64,000 nt of DNA from Acidobacteriota bacterium (GCA_013289795.1 JABCZH010000003.1:186001-250000); one strand, 5' to 3'; shown: positions 15,859-24,134, numbered from the stretch's first letter. Translations and numbers: made by a program. Notes: a model not told the origin generated them from the letters alone.

Positions 15859-16254
15859 TCACAAAACTTTTCCCCACGCGGCAATCTCTAACCGTTCCAT
15901 CTCCGCATCGGGCAGCACGCCTTCAATCCGCGCTTTGCGGAGTGCCGCTCTCGCGGGGGCGTGTTGCTTGTACCAATCGTGAGCACCAGCCCCAGCCGCC
16001 CGCTTGCGGAAGTCGCCATGCGCTGAGGCATTGCGCTGGGCGTCAGTGACGGTGATGCCGGTAAGTTGTTCGACCAGCCAGGACTTTTCGATTTCGGCAA
16101 CGATGCCGGTGCTATCCGAAAAGCCGGTTGCCTCTGGGAGTGTGATTGTCGGTTCCGGCGTTCGCGTCGCGCTGCGCTCAAGATTGAATCGGCTTGACTC
16201 ATCGCCCAGCAAATCGTCGGCGAATTCCGGCAGTAGGATTCCATCTAGCTTCAT
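15859..16254 (-). CDS. Hypothetical protein, last gene of the small minus-strand operon
   Basis: One hundred and thirty-one residues. The ATG overlaps the stop of the upstream gene as ATGA, so the two are translationally coupled. The protein is soluble and acidic at its N-terminus (KLDGILLPEFADDLLGDESS), then helical, with a C-terminal segment (HDWYKQHAPARAALRKARIEG) that could contact nucleic acid. No family recognised. Confidence 0.6.
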   Translation of the reverse strand: MKLDGILLPEFADDLLGDESSRFNLERSATRTPEPTITLPEATGFSDSTGIVAEIEKSWLVEQLTGITVTDAQRNASAHGDFRKRAAGAGAHDWYKQHAPARAALRKARIEGVLPDAEMERLEIAAWGKVL

Positions 16255-16508
16255 GGTGTCACCCCGCTTGTGTTGCCACTGTAAAACGGCTGTGGCCCCG
16301 TGCCTGCAATCATGGGTGCGGTACTCAAGATTGGCGTGCCTTGTTGCTCGGTTTGAACCAACGAACTGACAAAAGTCTCGGTCGCAGATTCGCTCCGGCC
16401 TGTGTTTTGCGTGATTGCGCCCGAAGGCGATTGCGGAACCGTGATGGTGCCGGTTGCCGGTGGTGTCACTCCGTAGGCAACATCATTAGGGCCAGGTGTG
16501 TAAGTCAT
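16251..16508 (-). CDS. Hypothetical Thr/Ser/Pro/Gly-rich protein
   Basis: Eighty-five residues of low complexity rich in Thr, Pro, Ser and Gly, with no predicted helix and no signal peptide (YGVTPPATGTITVPQSPSG). GGAGG is well spaced before ATG 16508. The composition resembles disordered linker or tail-decoration pieces in phage proteins but cannot be assigned. It sits in the middle of the five-gene operon and overlaps the next gene by four bases. Confidence 0.55.
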   Translation of the reverse strand: MTYTPGPNDVAYGVTPPATGTITVPQSPSGAITQNTGRSESATETFVSSLVQTEQQGTPILSTAPMIAGTGPQPFYSGNTSGVTP

Positions 16509-16587
16509 TTTCAGTGAACCTCCAAGTTTTGTTTGGCAACTGACGCGGCCTTGAGCGCCTGGTCGAAACGAAATTCAGCCGCTCGAA

Positions 16588-16749
16588 TCAGACCAGGTAG
16601 GGCAAGGTATTGCGGTCAAGCTGGGCGCGGATTTCGTCTATCGCCACAACTCGCGGATTGACGTTGGCCGCTTCCGCCGTGGCCAACTGCGACTGCAAGG
16701 CCACGACTTCTGCCGCAAGATTGGGTGATTCAGTTCGCTCTGTTCTCAT
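16588..16749 (-). CDS. Small coiled-coil protein with an open out-of-frame continuation
   Basis: Fifty-three residues from ATG 16749, which has GAGGA 6 nt upstream and overlaps the end of the preceding gene by 20 bases. The middle is a helical, coiled-coil-like stretch (LAAEVVALQSQLATAEAAN). After its stop, the frame one base behind stays open from 16615 to 16511 for 34 codons with protein-like composition (QYLALPGLIRAAEF, DQALKAASVAKQ) but no start codon of its own. A -1 frameshift, programmed or mutational, would join the two into one helical protein of about 80 residues. Confidence 0.5.
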   Translation of the reverse strand: MRTERTESPNLAAEVVALQSQLATAEAANVNPRVVAIDEIRAQLDRNTLPYLV

Positions 16750-17236
16750 GGTCGTCCTCATTTTTCTCGTTTGTGATGTACGCGACTCCGACCAGCCATT
16801 GCTGGAAGTCATCGACCAGTCCTTTTGAAATCAGCCATTCAGTGAATTGGCGCACTCTCCCCACGTCGCCCCAAGAACTGTGGCAGCAGTGGCAGTGCGC
16901 ATATTGCTTGGTCTGGGCGGTGCGAAGCAGTGAATCCAAATGATCCCGGATGATCTGGTCTCTCGTCTCTTGCGATATTCCGGCCTGTGCGCCAGCGGCT
17001 TTCTCGGCTTCCAGTGTGTCGCGCCACTCGGCCAAACCTCTGAAAGCTGCCTGCAAACTTGATGCTTGCGACCTTAAATCACCCGCCAGAACCGCTGAAT
17101 TCCATAGTTCATGGCAATGCGTTCGCCAGACCGATAGCTCTTCAGAAAAAGTCGGCAAGTCGAAGTCCTCAAGGTGAGCGGAGACTGGCCGGTCATCTTC
17201 GGGAAGATCGTCTTTACGAAGATCGTCTTCGATCAT
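16730..17236 (-). CDS. Hypothetical acidic protein with a CxCC cluster
   Basis: One hundred and sixty-eight residues. ATG 17236 overlaps the stop of the upstream regulator as ATGA; the frame opens earlier, but that part is the regulator gene read out of frame. The N-terminus is very acidic (MIEDDLRKDDLPEDDRP), the middle helical, and a Cys/His cluster (YAHCHCCHSSWGD) suggests a metal site followed by RVRQFTEWL. No family recognised; the coupling to a DNA-binding protein points to a role in element control. Confidence 0.62.
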   Translation of the reverse strand: MIEDDLRKDDLPEDDRPVSAHLEDFDLPTFSEELSVWRTHCHELWNSAVLAGDLRSQASSLQAAFRGLAEWRDTLEAEKAAGAQAGISQETRDQIIRDHLDSLLRTAQTKQYAHCHCCHSSWGDVGRVRQFTEWLISKGLVDDFQQWLVGVAYITNEKNEDDHENRAN

Positions 17237-17613
17237 AGCGGCGCTCCTTCCGAGAACGATTTCAGCGTGGAAAGTTTTATTCGCCAATGGCCATGCCGGG
17301 GCGTGGTCTTGGTCGCGGCAATCGCTCCGGTGCGGGCCAGCCGCCTCAGCGTTGACACGGAGAGTCCGGCAACCACGGCGGCTTCGGGCAAACGCACCGC
17401 GGGGTCGCATAGCACGCCGTCCATGAGTCCGGCACGCCTCGCGGCCATCTTTTCTAGCTGGATGTAGTAGGAAGAACGGCTACCAAGCGGGCGTCCGTTT
17501 TTCTTGGCTGGTTGCGGGGAATCGAGTACGACCGGATTTGGCACAATGCTCCTGTCCACCATGAGATTCAGCGGCGTGACAGGATCGCCCCGGAGGGATG
17601 GCTGAACGAACAT
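17233..17613 (-). CDS. Putative DNA-binding regulator, first gene of the minus-strand operon
   Basis: One hundred and twenty-six residues. A basic piece with an AT-hook-like core (AKKNGRPLGSRSS) is followed by a helix-turn-helix resembling the excisionase/MerR-like class (LPEAAVVAGLSVSTLRRLAR) and a wing-like segment (GHWRIKLSTLKSF). It starts next to the GTCAC/GTGAC-rich region, so it may bind those repeats to control replication or its own operon, which is inference from position. An internal ATG at codon 18 is an alternative start. Confidence 0.6.
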   Translation of the reverse strand: MFVQPSLRGDPVTPLNLMVDRSIVPNPVVLDSPQPAKKNGRPLGSRSSYYIQLEKMAARRAGLMDGVLCDPAVRLPEAAVVAGLSVSTLRRLARTGAIAATKTTPRHGHWRIKLSTLKSFSEGAPL

Positions 17614-17750
17614 TACGCGCCTCAGTTGGGATAAGTCAAGAAAAAGTTCCGGTAACTCGTGCTAAGTCGCTTCACGCTGGATAAAGGGCAGGGCCATAGG
17701 GGACGTTACCAACACTCGATTGCTCTGGGGAGCGGTGCGGCTTCACTAAG

Positions 17751-18056
17751 GTGACACGAGTGACATGTCACACCCGTCACCACGTCGGCCTTGCAATATG
17801 GCTGGGGAAGGTGGAGTGACGCGAAATGACACGAACGCCACGTTCTCCTATATAACCGCCTATTACATATATGTTTAGTTTTAGTGTTTATCTAGAGAAT
17901 TACGTGTCACTATATGTCATCGGGAACAAAACATTCGGGGTTAACTCTCTTTCTCGCGTCATTTGTGCGTCACGTTGCCGTCACCATGCGTCACTTTCAC
18001 GGGTGCGAGACATGGAAAACCGTTCGCTCATCGCAATAATCCGTCACAAGTGTCAC
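17751..18056. other. Candidate iteron-type replication origin of the element
   Basis: GTCAC occurs at 17767, 17776, 17906, 17969, 17980, 17990, 18043 and 18052; its complement GTGAC at 17751, 17760 and 17816; near matches (GTCAT or ATGAC) at 17826, 17916 and 17958. Many are 9-11 bp apart, about one helical turn. GTGACATGTCAC at 17760-17771 is a perfect palindrome. The repeats surround a markedly AT-rich stretch (about 17848-17905) that could unwind. The region (gap 17614-18081) has no gene, lies between divergent units, and is 1.5 kb from the primase-helicase, as expected for an origin. Confidence 0.65.
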
Positions 18057-18081
18057 GGATGTGTCCCACTCCCCCTGATCG

Positions 18082-18819
18082 CTAATGCGCTTTCTTCCCG
18101 CGCAACTTCGCCCGGCGTCTGCGGGTGCGTTGACGGCCACTGCATTGAGGTTTGCAATATTGCTGGTCAAGCCGGTCAGGGATAAAGGGCTTATCGCAAC
18201 CGGGGCACGCCCGCAAGTCCCGCAGGACAGCGTGCACGTACATCGCGGTCTTGTAATCCGGGCAGAAGATGGCCGGTAGGAACCGCTTGCGACGGTTATT
18301 CCACCACAGCACCAACCGTGCGGACTCCATCTCGTGCGCCATTGCCGGGGGAAGATTCACCGGGGCGGTCTTGGCTGACCAAGTGGGATGCGACCAGAAC
18401 CCGGCTATCCGGCTGACCATCGCAGCATGTTCCTCGGGCGGGTTGGCGGGAAATCCCTTGGGTGCCTTTGGGGGGAGCATGGTAGCGAATAGCTTCTGGT
18501 TGGCAGCGTCAATCTCGTAGCTGTCGCCCTTCTCGTGGGCGTCCCGGAGTTGGTTGGACGCAATAAACAGGTTCCAGTTCTGACCCGGCATGGATTTCCG
18601 TACTGCCTTATTGAGTTCGCTGCCTTCCCTGAGATATTCCGCGCCAAACATCCTTACCGGCTGCAACGGCTTCCGCTGATCGAAGTTGGCTAGGCCGTCG
18701 AAATCGCGCCGTTTGATTTGTTCCGGCGTGGCCTTCACCAGCACCGGCAAAGGTGTGCTGTAACGGGGTGTCACGGTCTGACTGCTGGTAACGCTCTTTT
18801 TCCTAGGGCGTGTCGGCAT
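18082..18819 (-). CDS. Zinc-finger protein of the element, unknown function
   Basis: A 245-residue protein. ATG 18819 is preferred to one 23 codons upstream because it opens a basic start (MPTRPRKKS) and leaves the intergenic operator-like palindrome free. The body is helical without a known domain; the C-terminus has a treble-clef or ribbon-like Cys pattern (ACPGCDKPFI...QQYCKPQCSGRQRTRRRR) ending in a strongly basic tail, so nucleic-acid binding is likely. It reads toward the candidate origin and is divergent from the HTH gene at 18875. Confidence 0.65.
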   Translation of the reverse strand: MPTRPRKKSVTSSQTVTPRYSTPLPVLVKATPEQIKRRDFDGLANFDQRKPLQPVRMFGAEYLREGSELNKAVRKSMPGQNWNLFIASNQLRDAHEKGDSYEIDAANQKLFATMLPPKAPKGFPANPPEEHAAMVSRIAGFWSHPTWSAKTAPVNLPPAMAHEMESARLVLWWNNRRKRFLPAIFCPDYKTAMYVHAVLRDLRACPGCDKPFIPDRLDQQYCKPQCSGRQRTRRRRAKLRGKKAH

Positions 18820-18833
18820 AGCTTCTATAAGCT
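18820..18833. promoter_or_regulatory. Small palindrome between divergent regulators
   Basis: AGCTT-CTAT-AAGCT directly before the zinc-finger gene start, in a 55-bp divergent intergenic space. It could be an operator shared by both genes; arms of 5 bp are short and chance is possible. Confidence 0.3.
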
Positions 18834-18874
18834 GACCACAGTTCGCCGTACAAATCAAACTTCGCAGGTGATGG

Positions 18875-19096
18875 ATGGAAGAAAGCACGAGAAGCGGAAA
18901 GGGCTTGCGGGGACTCTTGAACGTTCCTCAATTCGCGGAAGCGACGGGCTGGTCGGAGTCCACAGTCCGGCAACGGGTCTGGTTGCGCCAGATTGAGTTT
19001 GTCCGCATGGGCCGCTCCATCCGGTTCAAGCCGGAGACGGTCGAGCAATTGATTCGGGAAGGGACGGTTCTGCCGTTAATGGAAAAGCAGGATTGA
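18875..19096 (+). CDS. Excisionase-like helix-turn-helix protein
   Basis: Seventy-three residues of the excisionase/HTH_17 type: NVPQFAEATGWSESTVRQRV forms the helix-turn-helix and IEFVRMGRSIRFKPETVEQL is the typical winged second half. AGGTG precedes the ATG closely. Such proteins bend DNA for excision or regulate transcription (AlpA-like). Divergent from the zinc-finger gene and first in the rightward set, it may regulate the primase operon or assist the integrase. Confidence 0.78.
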   Translation: MEESTRSGKGLRGLLNVPQFAEATGWSESTVRQRVWLRQIEFVRMGRSIRFKPETVEQLIREGTVLPLMEKQD

Positions 19097-19117
19097 GTCT
19101 AGAGAATGTTGATGTAA

Positions 19118-19160
19118 CCCAAGGGCGTTCCTAACCAGCCACGGCAAGACTGCCCTTGGG
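19118..19160 (+). promoter_or_regulatory. Hairpin between the HTH gene and the primase operon
   Basis: CCCAAGGGC at 19118-19126 and GCCCTTGGG at 19152-19160 form a perfect 9-bp stem around a 25-nt loop, followed by GATGAAACG rather than a T-run. Its position, between a regulator and the replication operon, allows an attenuator or RNA-level switch. Confidence 0.4.
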
Positions 19161-19179
19161 ATGAAACGCGAGTGACAAA

Positions 19180-19539
19180 ATGCACCATACCGTACAACCC
19201 TGGTACAAGGCAACTCCAATTACCGTCCCCGACTCGCTCACCGAAATGATTGAGCGGGTTCTGGCTGGCAAGCCTAATGCGGATTTTTCTTTTCAGTTTT
19301 CCGTTCCCCCGGCTGAGATTTGCCACGTCGCGCCCTGTAGCTTTTGCCGTCAATTGACCTTGCCACTCTCTCTCGCAAATGGCGATGGGTATGACTCCAC
19401 GGTCTTCACAGATGCGGACGGCGAACTGCGCTGCGACGTGTCTCCACATCTGTGCGCCGGGAGCAAGCAGCACCGCGAATTCTTGAATGCACCAGAGCCG
19501 GAAGAGTTCGATTTCGATTCCCTGGAAGAGACGCAATGA
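19180..19539 (+). CDS. Hypothetical Cys-containing protein upstream of the primase
   Basis: One hundred and nineteen residues from ATG 19180. It has Cys residues in EICHVAPCSFCRQL and in the C-terminal half (LRCDVSPHLCAGS), which could form a zinc site, and an acidic end (PEPEEFDFDSLEE). Its stop overlaps the primase start as ATGA, so the two are made together and may interact. No known family. Confidence 0.65.
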   Translation: MHHTVQPWYKATPITVPDSLTEMIERVLAGKPNADFSFQFSVPPAEICHVAPCSFCRQLTLPLSLANGDGYDSTVFTDADGELRCDVSPHLCAGSKQHREFLNAPEPEEFDFDSLEETQ

Positions 19540-21668
19540 CCGCGCCTGCAAATCTGCGTCCCAGCGATCTGGCGATGTTCGCCCGGCTGGGAATTTCGCC
19601 AGAGCTTCTCACACAAGCCAGCATCCGGCGTGTGACTGACGAAGAGGCGCGGGCCGATTTCGGGTTTAACAGTTCTGGCGGCAACTCTGGAATCGTTTTC
19701 CCGTATATCAACCCCGCCACCGGCTTCCGCGCCACGGCCCGGTTGCGCCGTGACCATCCAGAAATCGAAATCGAGGACGGGAAAGAGAATCCGAAAAACA
19801 AGTACGTCATTCCCGCCTTGGACAAACGTCATCTGTACTTCGTTCCGGGTTCCAAGGCTCGGTTGGACAAACCACACATGCCGGTGTGCTTGGTGGAAGC
19901 GGAGAAATCGGCTCTGGCGCTGTGGGCTTGGGCGGAGCGCATGGGCCGCGATCTTGTGCCGGTTGCAACCGGCGGTTGTTGGGGTTGGCGCGGAAGAATC
20001 GGAAAGGCGGAGACTGCCGACGGCAAGGGCACTGCGGAAGTTGGGCCGCTTCCTGATCTGATTCTTTGCGCGAAAGACCGGCTGGTCTATGTACTGTTCG
20101 ATGCCAACGCGCGGACGAACTGGAAGGTACGGGCCGCACGGATTGCCTTGGTTGACCAGCTAGTGAAACTGAAAGCGACGGTCAAGGTTCTCAACCTGCC
20201 CGTGGCCGAAGGGGTGAATGGGCCGGACGATTTCATTGCCATTAACGGTGACGAGGCTATGGAAAAAGTCTTTGATGCCGCGCCTGAGTCGGACATTGAT
20301 TCCCCGAATTTCAGCGAGGACTGGTTAAGTCTGCGATTCACCGCTGCCCACGGTTCCAGGCTACGTTTCACGGACACTACGGGACGCTGGCATCTGTGGA
20401 CGGGCAAGGTTTGGACGGAGGACAAGGCGAACCTTGTCCACGATCTGGCGCGGGAAATCTGTCGGCAGGCGGCTTTGGAATTTGATTCCATCACGCCAGG
20501 GAAAGGGAAATCACTTGCCAGCGCCAAGGTGGTTTCTGCCGTGGAGCGTCTTGCCCGCAGTGACACACGGCACGCGATTACCGTGGAGGAATGGGACGAT
20601 CACCCCAAACTCTTGAACTGCGATAACGGGATGGTTGACCTTACGACCGGCCAACTGCTGGCCCACGCTCAGGGTTTCTATGCAACCAAGATCACGGGTG
20701 CGGAACTGGCCGCGCCCGGCACGCCCACGCCGCTATGGTCTGCGTTTCTCAACCGCATCACCGCCGACAATTCCGAACTGGAAGCGTACCTGCGTCGTGT
20801 CGCTGGGTACTGTTTGACCGGACTAACGACGGAGCAATGTTTGTTCTTTGCCTTTGGCACCGGCGCGAACGGCAAAAGCGTTTTGCTGGGCACGCTGATG
20901 GGAATCTTGGGCAGCTACGGCAAGACCGCAAGCATGGAAACCTTTCTCGCTTCCTCAGTCGCCCAGCATCCGACTGACCTTGCCAGCCTACACGGTGCGA
21001 GGCTAGTTGCCAGCGCGGAGACGGAAAAAGGCCGACGTTGGGACGAAGCGAAAGTCAAAGCCCTGACCGGTGGCGACCGCATCGCAGCCCGTTACATGCG
21101 GCAAGATTTCTTTGAGTTCACGCCGGTTTTCAAGTTGCTGGTCACTGGCAATCACCGGCCTGCTCTCCGCAGTGTGAATGAAGCAATCCGGCGACGGATG
21201 CACCTGATTCCTTTCGCGGTCGAAATTCCCCCAGCCGAACGCGACCCGCTGCTAACCGACAAACTCAAAGCGGAGTGGCCGGGGATTCTCCGCTGGGCGG
21301 TAGACGGTTGCCTTGAGTGGCAATCCACGGGACTAAACCCGCCTGCGGTAGTGCGGGCAGCAACCGAGGAATATCTGGCTGAGGAAAACACCGTCGAACG
21401 CTGGATTGAATCTGCCTGCGTTCTCAAAAACGGTTACTTCAGCAGCACTGCGACCTTGTACCGAGATTGGAAAACTTGGGCGGAAGCGATGGGTGAGTTT
21501 CCAGGTAGCGTCAAGAGCTTTGCCCAAAGTTTGGAACAAGTGGAGGACATCTACCGGCACCGCACGAACGACGTTCGCGGCTTTCGCGGGATTGCCCTGC
21601 GTCATGGCGATCACCAGACGGTAGACGCCGGTGAGAGCAACGCGGGCGAGAAGGATTCGATTCAATGA
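19536..21668 (+). CDS. D5-type primase-helicase (Toprim-like domain plus SF3 helicase)
   Basis: A 710-residue replication protein. The frame opens earlier, but ATG 19536 overlaps the preceding stop (ATGA) and begins the real protein. Residues 1-260 look like a DUF3854/Toprim-like primase part (MPVCLVEAEKSALALWAWAE, VYVLFDANARTNWKV). A D5_N segment follows, then the SF3 helicase with Walker A GTGANGKS (441-448), a Walker B-like ARLVASAETEKG and motif C ending in LLVTGNH (Asn 539). This is the type used by phages, P4-like satellites and integrative plasmids to start replication; it should act at the iteron region to its left. Confidence 0.92.
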   Translation: MTAPANLRPSDLAMFARLGISPELLTQASIRRVTDEEARADFGFNSSGGNSGIVFPYINPATGFRATARLRRDHPEIEIEDGKENPKNKYVIPALDKRHLYFVPGSKARLDKPHMPVCLVEAEKSALALWAWAERMGRDLVPVATGGCWGWRGRIGKAETADGKGTAEVGPLPDLILCAKDRLVYVLFDANARTNWKVRAARIALVDQLVKLKATVKVLNLPVAEGVNGPDDFIAINGDEAMEKVFDAAPESDIDSPNFSEDWLSLRFTAAHGSRLRFTDTTGRWHLWTGKVWTEDKANLVHDLAREICRQAALEFDSITPGKGKSLASAKVVSAVERLARSDTRHAITVEEWDDHPKLLNCDNGMVDLTTGQLLAHAQGFYATKITGAELAAPGTPTPLWSAFLNRITADNSELEAYLRRVAGYCLTGLTTEQCLFFAFGTGANGKSVLLGTLMGILGSYGKTASMETFLASSVAQHPTDLASLHGARLVASAETEKGRRWDEAKVKALTGGDRIAARYMRQDFFEFTPVFKLLVTGNHRPALRSVNEAIRRRMHLIPFAVEIPPAERDPLLTDKLKAEWPGILRWAVDGCLEWQSTGLNPPAVVRAATEEYLAEENTVERWIESACVLKNGYFSSTATLYRDWKTWAEAMGEFPGSVKSFAQSLEQVEDIYRHRTNDVRGFRGIALRHGDHQTVDAGESNAGEKDSIQ

Positions 21669-22375
21669 TGGACACCAGGTCATTGCGACGGTTGGTTAAG
21701 ACCATCGAGAGCGAAGGCGGGAGCTTTGTGCCAACTGACCACTTCATGCAGGTTGATTTGCCCGACGCGCTGGTGAGTATGGCCGACACGGTGCGGGAGA
21801 ACAGTGATGCGCTTTACGCCCTGCTCTTTCCGCCCAAGCGGTGGCCACGAAAGAAGCGCAGTACGTGTGCGATTTGCAAGAGCGGGGCCGGATGCCGCAA
21901 ACGTCAAGCCATCAAGGAATACCAGCTTTGCCCGGTTTGTTCGCACTGGTGCGCGAGTCATTTCTTGGCGGAAAGTCATTCTGTCGCTGGGTGCATGTGG
22001 AGGCTCGGGCACACTTCGAGCGACATGGTGCGCTGCCAATGTCCGGGCTGGCCACCACCGGTAGAGCCGGTCAAGACCCGCAGGAAAAACATTCAACCGC
22101 AGGAGAACTCGATGCCGCTATTTTCTGAATCCGAAGTATGTGCGATGCGCGAACGCCACCTGCAAAAGCAGGCCGCGCTAGAAGGCGAACGACCAAAGAC
22201 GAAAGCGCAAATTTTGGTTGACCTGGTTTGCGCCGACCCGAGCTACACGGTCGCGGAACTGAGTGAAGGCAGCGGGCACAGCAAGAGTTGGGTGCGAAAG
22301 CATCTGCGGGCGGCTGGGCTGAAGGCAGCACCGGGGATACGGCAACGAAATCCAGAATCGGAGGCAGCGCGATGA
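21665..22375 (+). CDS. Cys-rich protein with C-terminal helix-turn-helix
   Basis: A 236-residue protein whose ATG overlaps the primase stop. The middle holds a Cys cluster (CAICKSGAGCRKR, LCPVCSHWCASH, RCQCPGW) that probably binds zinc. The C-terminal 60 residues form a helix-turn-helix (YTVAELSEGSGHSKSWVRKH). The two halves may act in origin recognition or in regulation of the operon. No full-length family is recognised. Confidence 0.65.
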   Translation: MMDTRSLRRLVKTIESEGGSFVPTDHFMQVDLPDALVSMADTVRENSDALYALLFPPKRWPRKKRSTCAICKSGAGCRKRQAIKEYQLCPVCSHWCASHFLAESHSVAGCMWRLGHTSSDMVRCQCPGWPPPVEPVKTRRKNIQPQENSMPLFSESEVCAMRERHLQKQAALEGERPKTKAQILVDLVCADPSYTVAELSEGSGHSKSWVRKHLRAAGLKAAPGIRQRNPESEAAR

Positions 22376-22710
22376 CCAAGAAACAGAAGCAACAAGTGCA
22401 AGAAGTTCTTGATGTCTTGGACAGGAAACCTGCCCCCCTGAGTCCGCTGGAGAGAATCGGGGAGAAAATCTTCTACCTTCGCCGCAGACCTAATGTTGGC
22501 GTGACCATTCGCTTGTCCCACTCGGAAGCTGATGCGCTTAAAGCCATTTTGCCTAAGCACCGAGAGCTTGATGAATGGGAGGAAGTTGCATACCCATTCC
22601 GTGACCAAATTCGCCGCGAAGTCCGCGTGTGGGGGTTGCGTCAGGAGAAAGCAGCACCGGCACCACGTCGATGGAAGGCAGAACCACCGGTAGAGGGGGA
22701 AGCGCGATGA
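22372..22710 (+). CDS. Hypothetical basic protein in the primase operon
   Basis: One hundred and twelve residues, coupled to the previous gene by an ATGA overlap. It starts with a Lys/Gln-rich helix (MTKKQKQQVQEVLDVLDR) and has a central segment (VTIRLSHSEADALKAILPKH) like a small helical domain, with a basic, Pro-rich tail. No known family. Confidence 0.6.
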   Translation: MTKKQKQQVQEVLDVLDRKPAPLSPLERIGEKIFYLRRRPNVGVTIRLSHSEADALKAILPKHRELDEWEEVAYPFRDQIRREVRVWGLRQEKAAPAPRRWKAEPPVEGEAR

Positions 22711-23546
22711 GCTATCCACCACCACCTTCCCCTCCGCCGGGAATATTTACACAATGGACAAACACATTTTGCGCGTGCGGGAAGCCACATTATCGTCGAT
22801 CTATGTGTGATAGCAACGGCAAATTGTGGTATCCGCCATACGAAGTATTTTGCGTGCGCGGGCACAGTGAAGTGCTATTGAGTCCAACACCATCGCCGGA
22901 AGAATTTGACCGGGGATACTCGCACCAATCTTGGCAATTACGCCGGGAAGAAAAGCCGGTGCGCCATCGCCAAGGATTCGCCGTCCCCAGTGAGTGGATA
23001 TTCGCCTACGTCGGCAAGCTGGGTCGTGACCGTACCTATTGGAAATCTTCCCGCGTCAGGCGGATACCCGTCCGGGCGAAGGGCAAAGGCGTTAGAACAC
23101 TTTCGTTCGAGGACGCGGGTAAGGCAATCCGAATCCTGATGCGTGAGCTAGGAGCACGTCCCTATTGCAATTCCAACAGGAACTCCTACCTAGACCGAAT
23201 TGACCACAGCAGGAGATTGGATTACCGGATGGTCATATGGGACGTGCGCCGGGAGCCAAACCAAAAATGCGCCGCGATTGACGGCCCCAACCTGTTCTCG
23301 GGTACCCGTCCCGCATCCCGCGTAGAGAAAGCTGCCGCCGCGCTGGTTGCCGCCGGAATCACTGATTTCAGGGTGACTTTCCACGGCTGGCTTTATATCC
23401 GCGTGCCCAAGGATTGCTTTGCCTGTTCTTTCTACGGTTCGGATGACCCGCAGGAGTGGGCGCGAAAAGACAAGCAGCGGCATGACGCGATTGTGAGGCG
23501 CAAGAAGATTCGCGAGACCTTGGCGGCGCTGGACGGTGCGGCGTGA
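22707..23546 (+). CDS. Hypothetical protein with N-terminal Cys motif
   Basis: A 279-residue protein coupled by ATGA overlap to the gene before it. It opens with a Pro-rich stretch, then FCACGKPHYRRSMC, possibly a zinc knuckle. The rest is basic with mixed helix and strand and ends in a charged helix (DKQRHDAIVRRKKIRETLAAL). Nothing identifies a function; the operon position suggests a role in DNA metabolism or replication of the element. Confidence 0.6.
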   Translation: MSYPPPPSPPPGIFTQWTNTFCACGKPHYRRSMCDSNGKLWYPPYEVFCVRGHSEVLLSPTPSPEEFDRGYSHQSWQLRREEKPVRHRQGFAVPSEWIFAYVGKLGRDRTYWKSSRVRRIPVRAKGKGVRTLSFEDAGKAIRILMRELGARPYCNSNRNSYLDRIDHSRRLDYRMVIWDVRREPNQKCAAIDGPNLFSGTRPASRVEKAAAALVAAGITDFRVTFHGWLYIRVPKDCFACSFYGSDDPQEWARKDKQRHDAIVRRKKIRETLAALDGAA

Positions 23547-23776
23547 CCACGTTTTGCATTCTCTGCAAAGAGACCATCCCGGAGTCACGCCAGCGCCGTG
23601 GGGCCGTGACTTGCTGCCCGGAGCACCAGCGCGAGTACCGGCGGCAGAGACGTGCAGAGCGGTCGCTGCGAAATTGTCGGCTCTGTGGACGGAAGGCACG
23701 GAAAGCGAAGCCGGTAGAGGCTGTGCTTCAGGAGCACAGCGAGATTACAGAGCAGGCAAACCCAGCAGGAGCATGA
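23543..23776 (+). CDS. Small double zinc-finger-like protein
   Basis: Seventy-seven residues beginning with GTG in a GTGA overlap with the preceding stop. Two Cys pairs are visible: FCILCKETIP with TCCPEHQREYRR, and NCRLCGRK. The first half resembles a treble-clef finger of the kind seen in phage and HNH-associated small proteins; the Arg-rich centre fits DNA or RNA binding. Confidence 0.65.
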   Translation: MTTFCILCKETIPESRQRRGAVTCCPEHQREYRRQRRAERSLRNCRLCGRKARKAKPVEAVLQEHSEITEQANPAGA

Positions 23777-23786
23777 AAGGGGGCGT

Positions 23787-24134
23787 ATGGGCGGACGAGA
23801 AACACTCGAAACAGTCATGCAGTTGGCCCATCAACTGGCCCCCGAGGAATTACCTCGTTTCCTTGGCCAATTGGAAGAAGCCCGCGTTACCGCATTCGCC
23901 CGGCTATCCGCGCCCGTGCCTGCCCAGCAGCAAGCCGACGAACTGCTGGGCGTTTCCGAAGCGTCTCACCGGCTTGGCATCTCTCGGGATTATCTCTACC
24001 GGCATCATGGGGAATTTGACTTCACTCGTCGCCAAGGAAAACGATTGCTTTTCTCGGCATCCGGCATCGAACGTTACATTCGAGGCACAGGCGCTTTGAC
24101 GCCTAGACGCCGCACTGCTACAGTGACGCCATGA
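23787..24134 (+). CDS. Excisionase-like DNA-binding protein next to the integrase module
   Basis: One hundred and fifteen residues. The N-terminal half is helical (LETVMQLAHQLAPEELPRFL); the C-terminal half is a helix-turn-helix of the excisionase class (LLGVSEASHRLGISRDYLYR) followed by FDFTRRQGKRLLFSASGIERY. It lies two genes before the integrase and overlaps the next gene by ATGA. It probably acts as directionality factor or repressor for integration and excision. Confidence 0.75.
   Translation: MGGRETLETVMQLAHQLAPEELPRFLGQLEEARVTAFARLSAPVPAQQQADELLGVSEASHRLGISRDYLYRHHGEFDFTRRQGKRLLFSASGIERYIRGTGALTPRRRTATVTP

Noticed and set aside
15859-17613. Small minus-strand operon considered as a phage head or tail module
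   Set aside because: No portal, capsid, protease or tail motif is recognisable, and the proteins are too small.
17751-18056. Short repeats considered as a CRISPR array
   Set aside because: The repeat unit is only 5-6 bp, occurs in both orientations and lacks regular spacers; no cas genes are present.
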